Assembly (NCBI RefSeq): GCF_018687715.1
Contig: NC_056755.1
Span: 22,414,501 to 22,478,500 of the forward strand
DNA from: Carya illinoinensis
Taxonomy: Eukaryota > Streptophyta > Magnoliopsida > Fagales > Juglandaceae
Length of the DNA stretch: 64,000 bases
Reading direction: 5' to 3'
Notes under the pieces: generated by a model
The model's database searches: none
Told to the model about the DNA's origin: nothing
What the model saw: only the letters and a program-made list of their open reading frames with translations
Shown: piece after piece, positions 58,391-64,000 of the stretch
Layout of the letters: every line of letters starts with the position of its first letter
Position numbering within the stretch: position 1 is the stretch's first letter
Position numbers and translations under genes: made by a program

Positions 58391-60315
58391 CATAAAAAAG
58401 ATCAATTTTTAAAAAGAAAATTCTAGAATGTGGACAAACGCTAATGATAATGGGCATAAGTCATCTAACTCATAAAATTCATGGAAAATTTTGTTTAGCA
58501 CTAATAGTCAACCTGTTTGCTAACATGTAGATTGAATATGTTAGAGCATTCTCAATGGCTTATGTATTATACAAGAAATGCAAATTATTTGAATAATTGC
58601 TCAAAAATTTAGGAGTTCCATCCGATTATATAAAAAGACATCTAAAATACAATTTGCTACAGTAACCCACTACATTTAGTCGGGTATTGTTCTTCCTGTA
58701 AACATTTTTTTGTTATTTATATTTTATTTACTCTCTCATTTTCTTTTACTTTGATTTTCACTTTGTAAGCAATTTTTTTTCATCATTTAAAACACATTTT
58801 TTTCATTTTTTTCTAAAAAAATCTTGGAAATATTGTTTTATCTAATTTTTTCATATTTTGATTTAATTTCTAATTTTTATTTGACTTATTTATTCATATT
58901 TTGTGTATAAGACTGAATTATATTACATTGTATATCAAAATATATTATAAATATAAAAAAATATATATGGATTTTGTAAATTTATTGGTAAAAAGATTAT
59001 TTAAATAATATGAAAAAAATAAATAGATTGATCTATGATATATTATAAAAATTAGTATGTAATATAGAAAAATTAAAATTTTTTGAATTATTGGAATGTA
59101 CGGAAGGAACCTTTTTATTATAGAAAAGGTTTAGATACGTTGGAAGCTGTAAATTGGTGGTTTTTTTATCATTTGTCGTAAAGAAAAAAGAAGACAGAAA
59201 AAGTGGACAAAAGCAAAGCCGATTTACGACTTTGAATATTTAATAGTTAACGTACAGGAAAACGTAAACATCAAGGGCAAAATATAAAATTACTGCCAAA
59301 AGCTTAGCATCTTGGAGTTCCGAACCCTACACCGCGCGCAAGCTCTCTACTCGTAAAGCTCTCTACTCATATTATATGGAGATTGTTGTCATAATTTACA
59401 TGTCCAAAACAGTCAAGTTCGTGCGTACAGCTTCCTTTTTTTTTATGTTTCTTTTGTTTTGTCTTTGCTGATCATTCGTTTCCATTTACATGATACACAC
59501 ATCATTCTCATGCGCCCTTTAATTTTTGACTCCTAGCTAGCAATTATGGCTCAAAAAGGACATGGACGTGCAGCATGTGAGACCTGGCAATAATGTCTCT
59601 CCGTTCCTTTATTTCTTCCTAGTTATTAACTGATAGCTGTTTTGATTTCATTGATCAGCAGGTAAATCATGGACATCGATCGTTGTAATTCATATAATTA
59701 CAACCAAATTAGATCATAAGCCGAGACAAATATTGCTTGTCTATATTTCTAGTATGCATCCGGGGATTATCAGTTGTCCAACATATATCATGGAGATTTG
59801 TATGCATATATATAATTACTACAAAGAATTATATTCGTGAGCCATGTGATATATAATTATATATATGTATATGTATATATATGTATGTATGTAAGGAGAT
59901 CTCTACCCATGATCAGCTATCTTCTTATACGTTCCCTTTAATTAATTTGATATTGTTCGTTTTTTCTTAACAAATATAAAATGGCACCTTTTGATTAACA
60001 TTAATTGAACACGGGGAGTGTTTGCTTGCCCAAAACAAAATGTTAGATAATTTGCATCCATTGAGTATCTTAATTTTGAAAATCTAATTATTAATGTTCG
60101 AAAGGTGATGATCTCTGTTCAAATGACATTTCTACAGCCGAAGAATCCGGAAAAAAATGACTCTTGAGCAAGGAGGTCGTAGCCTAAAAATGTATTAACT
60201 TTTATGTGTAGATCAGAAGTACTTTTGATCCATAGAAGGGCGTGCCCTCGCTCCATTAATGGCTCCCCTAGTCACCCTTTCCACCCGAAATGGTCACAAG
60301 CTTAGGACATTGACT
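58391..60315. other. Right flank, no gene seen
   Basis: AT-rich non-coding sequence. It holds a short TATG/TA dinucleotide patch (about 59852-59892) and a directly repeated aagctctctactc at 59340-59370 just after a GC-richer word (caccgcgcgcaag). No frame of interest and no tRNA was spotted. Confidence 0.45.
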
Positions 60316-60317
60316 AA

Positions 60318-60660
60318 GGGATGTTAGGAGAATGAGAGGGGATGATAATTTTATGAATAGTAAAAACATAGTTTGTAAATAGTAATGAGATAGGTTGAGT
60401 TAGGTATTTTTTAGGTTTTGGGAAAGGAGGAAGAAAAAATTAAATAAAAAATATTATAAAATTAAAATATTATTAAAATATTATTTTTATTTTGGGATAT
60501 GAAAAAGTTGAATTATTTTTTTTTAATTTAGAAATTTAAAAAAGTTGTAATGATTAGTTTGAAAAAGTAGTAATGATTAGTTTGAATTAAAGTAAACATT
60601 TTAATGATGTTTGGGAAGAAAATGAGATGAGATAAGATGAAAATTATTTTCAAACATCCT
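60318..60660. mobile_element. MITE-like repeat of about 343 bp
   Basis: The left end gggatgttaggagaatgagag and the right end, read on the minus strand, AGGATGTTTGAAAATAATTTTCATC form imperfect terminal inverted repeats around an AT-rich core without coding capacity. Internal words such as aaaagttgaatta, gttgtaatgatta and atgagatgagataagatga look like a common hAT-type MITE I associate with woody dicots. No clear target duplication was found. Confidence 0.5.
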
Positions 60661-61253
60661 CTCGAGAGAGTACTCAGGCATTGTACCCCACAAAATTGGT
60701 CCATTGTCATCTCGATTAAATTGATGTGTACCTTAGGTTTCCCCTCCTTTCAAATATGGAAAGTTAAATATTTAATTGAATTGAAGAAGTTGCCACATTA
60801 GGTAAAATGTCATCTCATGCCTTTCCTAGTCTTCAGTAGAATCATGAATATAAATGTAAGAGTTTAACTAATTATGATATTTACAACAACTTATTATAAT
60901 GACTTTTGTCCTGCCTTGCTTGTCCATGATGTTGTCCATTAATTTAATGAGAGAGGAAGTGCTGGTAGGTGGTGAGAATATTTGAAATCCTCCTTGCTTT
61001 TGGACGTGAGTTGTATTGCTAGCTTTATATAATTCTTTACAACTTGTTTAACCGTAATTCAAACCAATGGCTGTACAATTAAAAAGGAAACAATATAGAA
61101 ACAAATCTCCTATAATCACGTTGGTCAACTTTGGCATGTATGGTAAGACTGTGATTGAGGAGCGATATTCTCAACACCCCCCAGCAAGCTAAGCGTCAGA
61201 TTGAATCGGATGTGGAACTTGGAGCAAAAGAACTCAAATAGAGAACGAGGAAC
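60661..61253. other. Right flank before the last LTR element
   Basis: Non-coding, no repeat or gene recognised. The five bases before the LTR (ggaac, 61249-61253) would be its target duplication if the far end, outside the window, matches. Confidence 0.45.
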
Positions 61254-62704
61254 TGATTGAACTAAAATATTGCATATTTTTATACATTAAGAACCAATAT
61301 ATTTTATTATATTATTATTTGTTTTATATAAAAAAATGTTAAGATTAATAAATCCAAATTGTGATTTAAATTGATTAATAGTATGATTTATGCTTAATTT
61401 TATAATTTGTGGCTTAATTGGACAAATTTTTTTTACATGCATAACACATCTTGATATTTTATTCTTCATTTTTACTTTTTCTGATTTCTATTTTTTTTGT
61501 TTATATAAATAGATGAATATAAAAAGTCAAAGGAAAAGACATGCATTTTGACTTGAAGCAAAATGCACATGAATACAATCGCTTTTCATTTGAACGGAAG
61601 AGATGCAAAAGATATGGAGCAATTCTTGCTTTTGGATGGGGAACCCACCATGATATTATCCTTACTTTCACTTTGAATGCAAAAGAAATGGAGTAGATTA
61701 TTTCCATTTCACTTGGAGCAACTTTCATGCGGGACCCATAGGAGTCTTTGGGTTTTCAGAATATACACATGCATACGGGACTTTTGACCTAGGACGGAAC
61801 ACTTTTATTTTCTTTGCGCCGCACACTTATATTTTCTTTGGGGCATTCAATTCAAGCTGCTTACCTTCTTTTCGTTCAGCAAGTTAATTCATGCATTTCA
61901 AGCCGCACATTATTTTCAATCAGCAAGTTAATTCATTCATTCAGCACCATAGCAATATTATTTCTTTGGGCATTAATTGATTCATGCAGCACACATATTT
62001 CTCTTGGACAGATTTTCATTTTCAAGCACACGAGGACAGAGGTGTTTGGGTCTACACTGCAGCGTCGTTCAAGAGCACCTTGAGGGGTCTAATTGCTGCT
62101 ACAGTCCAGCCTCGTCCACTGCTTTCCATCTCTATCACCATTCATTTGGTTACTCTTTTTATTCTCTACTTTCTATTTAATTTCAATTTAAAATTTATGG
62201 AGTACTTTTGATATTTTTGGCTTAAAAGTTTTGGCATTTTATTTGCTGTTCATTTTATTTTATGTCAGTTATTATTTTCTTGTTTCTTTAAGCTTTTATT
62301 AAATATACATTACAATTTCATTTTAGATTGATTAAAGGTTAATTAGAACTTAAATAAAATTAGTTTTATAATTGAATTTTCAGATTAATTAAAATTGTTT
62401 AGCGTAGTTGAGTTCTTTAATTGTTAATTTCAATTTATTAGTCTTTTATATTCCAGTTCGACACTCAAAAAAATTTGAAAGTATAAATCTAGTCTATGAG
62501 TAGTGCCCTTTTTATTTCAGTTGCACTCTTCCATTCATTATACATACCACCACTTTTTCTAGTGAAACTTTTTACCATTTTATACGAGTTTGGATTTAAA
62601 CAGCTTTTCTCGATGAAACGATCTAAGAATTTTATTCATAATTATTACATGACATCATCCTGCACTTGAGATAGCATTTATGCTGCTTATTTTTGAGTGA
62701 GTCA
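61254..62704 (+). repeat. 5' LTR of the right-edge element (1451 bp)
   Basis: Begins TGATTGAACTAAAATATTGC and ends GAGTGAGTCA, directly before the primer site. A TATATAAAT word lies at 61502. It lacks most of the CAG-rich middle seen in the solo LTR. Confidence 0.9.
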
Positions 62705-62710
62705 AGGTTT

Positions 62711-62727
62711 TGGTGCCGTTGCCGGGA
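62711..62727 (+). other. Primer binding site of the right-edge element (tRNA-Asp type)
   Basis: TGGTGCCGTTGCCGGGA, six bases after the LTR, one base different from the perfect tRNA-Asp complement (T for C at the fourth position). Confidence 0.88.
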
Positions 62728-62958
62728 TAGTTGTCTAATTTAAATTTAAACTTGTTATTTTTTTTTTCACTATCTTATCTTTGATTACACATTTCATATT
62801 TGCCATCTACCACTCAGTTGCTTGAACTGTATTTATGCTATTTAGATTGATGTTTCATGTAATGGGTGAGAAATAGTTCAAATTGGTTACTTGGAGTTAC
62901 ATCGAGCATTGAGAGTAGTATACACAGCTTAGAGATAAATAGCTCTTCTGTATTTTCT

Positions 62959-64000
62959 ATGAGCGAAGACATTGAAATTGAACAAACCATGGCAGCACCA
63001 CATACTCTTAAAGATTATTTGCAACCCACTCGCACCACTACACCTTCATGCATTGTTTTACCTAATGATGCACCTAATTTTTCTACTAAGTATGGCATGA
63101 TGTCAGTGATACCTCAGTTCCACGGGATGGATTCTGAGAGTCCTTACCAGTACTTGATAGACTTTGAGTTGACCTGCACTACTTTTATTACTAGGGCCAT
63201 TACTGATGAATTTATTAGAATTCATTTATTTCCTTTCTCTTTAAAGAATAAAGGGAAGATTTGGTTTAATTTTGAGACATAATTCTATCTCGATCTAGTT
63301 GGTCTGATATGCAGCGAGAATACTTACAAAAATGTTTTCCTTTTCAGAGAACTCAGTTTTTGCAAGAGCAAATCAGTCAATTCAATCAGAAACCTGATCA
63401 GACTTTTCAGGCCAGTTTAAAAAAATTTAAAGATTTAGTAAACATATGTCCATATCATGGTTTTGAATCTTGGACGTTGGTGAGCTATTTTTACACTAGT
63501 CTCACTCCAAAATGCAAGCGGTTTGTCCAGACGATGTGCAAAGGGAAATTCTTTAGCAAGGAACCCAATGAAACATTATTATTTTTTGACTATCTTGCCG
63601 AGAGCGCACAACAATTGAACACTAGTACTGATCAAGTGTCGTTAACAGCACAGGCACTAAGGGCTATTTATGGTGGGGGTAGATATGAGCTTAAGGAGGA
63701 CACTGATGTTCAAGCCTGAATAGCTACATTAACTAGAAGACTGGAGGTCATGGAAATGGAAAAAGTGAAGGCTGTGAAAGTAGTATAGGCATTCTCTATG
63801 TGTGCTGATTTAACCATAAGACCCAGGACTGTCCAATTATGCTAATATTTCAAGAAAGTGGGTCTGAGTAGATGCAACCAGTTAACTAGATTAATAGAGC
63901 ACAAAATAAGCCTTTTTCTAACACATATAATTCGGGGTGGAGGAATCACCCAAATTTCTCATGGATAAATGATCAGCCTGGCGGTTTCCATCATCTTTGT
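62959..64000 (+). pseudogene. Gag of the right-edge Athila-type element, degraded and incomplete
   Basis: The start is placed at the ATG at 62959 (MSEDIEIEQTMAAPHT), downstream of a longer open frame, because the family homology begins soon after (TLKDYLQPTRTTTPSC). Then FHGMDSESPYQYLIDFE, LFPFSLKNKGKIWF, a stop near 63280 and a frame change. From 63309: REYLQKCFPFQRTQFL, FNQKPDQTFQ, CPYHGFESWTLVSYFY, FVQTMCKGKFF, stop at 63717. A damaged zinc-knuckle region (NHKTQDC in a third frame) lies near 63810, and an NHPNFSW-type motif near 63945. Pol would lie beyond the window. Confidence 0.85.

Larger units (their letters stand above)
61254..64000 (+). mobile_element. Athila-type LTR element, 5' end only
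   Basis: 5' LTR 61254-62704, tRNA-Asp-type primer site and the first part of gag, running past the window end. The LTR belongs to the same family as the solo LTR at 53719. Its gag is related to, but clearly different from, the other two Athila-type gags in the window. Confidence 0.88.

Noticed and set aside
59330..59370. Possible transcription start of a host gene (GC-richer word and repeated agctctctactc)
   Set aside because: No downstream open frame or splice pattern supports a gene within the window.

Overview
This window looks like nuclear DNA of a dicot plant, from a transposon-packed intergenic region. It is AT-rich, has no bacterial-style gene organisation, and carries plant-specific transposon lineages: a CACTA (En/Spm) element, Tekay/Del chromoviruses, Athila-type Gypsy elements and a Ty1/copia element. 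I found no intact host gene, rRNA, tRNA or CRISPR array. A MITE-like repeat near 60.3-60.7 kb reminds me of repeats from walnut relatives (Fagales), but that is memory only and I cannot name the species.

Layout. (1) 1-3268: left flank, with a ~371-bp tandem duplication, a GA microsatellite and a possible Helitron 3' end at 3140. (2) ~3269-57588: one old CACTA element on the minus strand, about 10.9 kb once its inserts are subtracted. Its TNP2-type transposase is cut in two (49822-50390 and 14651-17682). A Transposase_24 (TNPA-like) gene lies at 3926-5256, and a relic resembling the putative plant transposon domain family (PF20167) lies at 53566-56848 on the plus strand. (3) Inserts in the CACTA: Tekay copy A (5380-14482, minus, target duplication attgt); an Athila-type element (17683-49821, plus); and a solo LTR (53719-55930, target duplication agcat). 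(4) Inserts in the Athila element: Tekay copy B in gag (21341-30606, plus, target duplication ccaaa); a pol-deleted Athila-type element in RNase H (32985-40390, minus, target duplication cagta); and a copia element in the 3' LTR (43282-48031, plus, target duplication cttca). (5) 57589-61253: right flank, with ~140-bp tandem repeats that carry a short poly(A) retroposon with a 12-bp target duplication, then the MITE-like repeat. (6) 61254-64000: the 5' LTR, primer site and decayed gag of another Athila-type element that runs off the window.

The nesting gives a relative order: CACTA first; then Athila, Tekay A and the element that left the solo LTR; then Tekay B, the deleted element and copia inside Athila. 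All proteins show premature stops, frameshifts or deletions. The least damaged are Tekay B (one gag-pol frame of 1,576 codons with four in-frame stops and no frameshift) and the pol-deleted element (about 940 codons in one frame with three stops).

The most interesting signal is a 96-nt GT...AG segment between gag and protease in both Tekay copies. It looks like a retained intron whose length is a multiple of three. It carries a stop in copy A but is open in copy B, so splicing could govern Gag versus Gag-Pol output. Also notable are the copia element's non-canonical TA...CA LTR ends and a short hairpin plus G-rich box shared by two different Athila-type elements.
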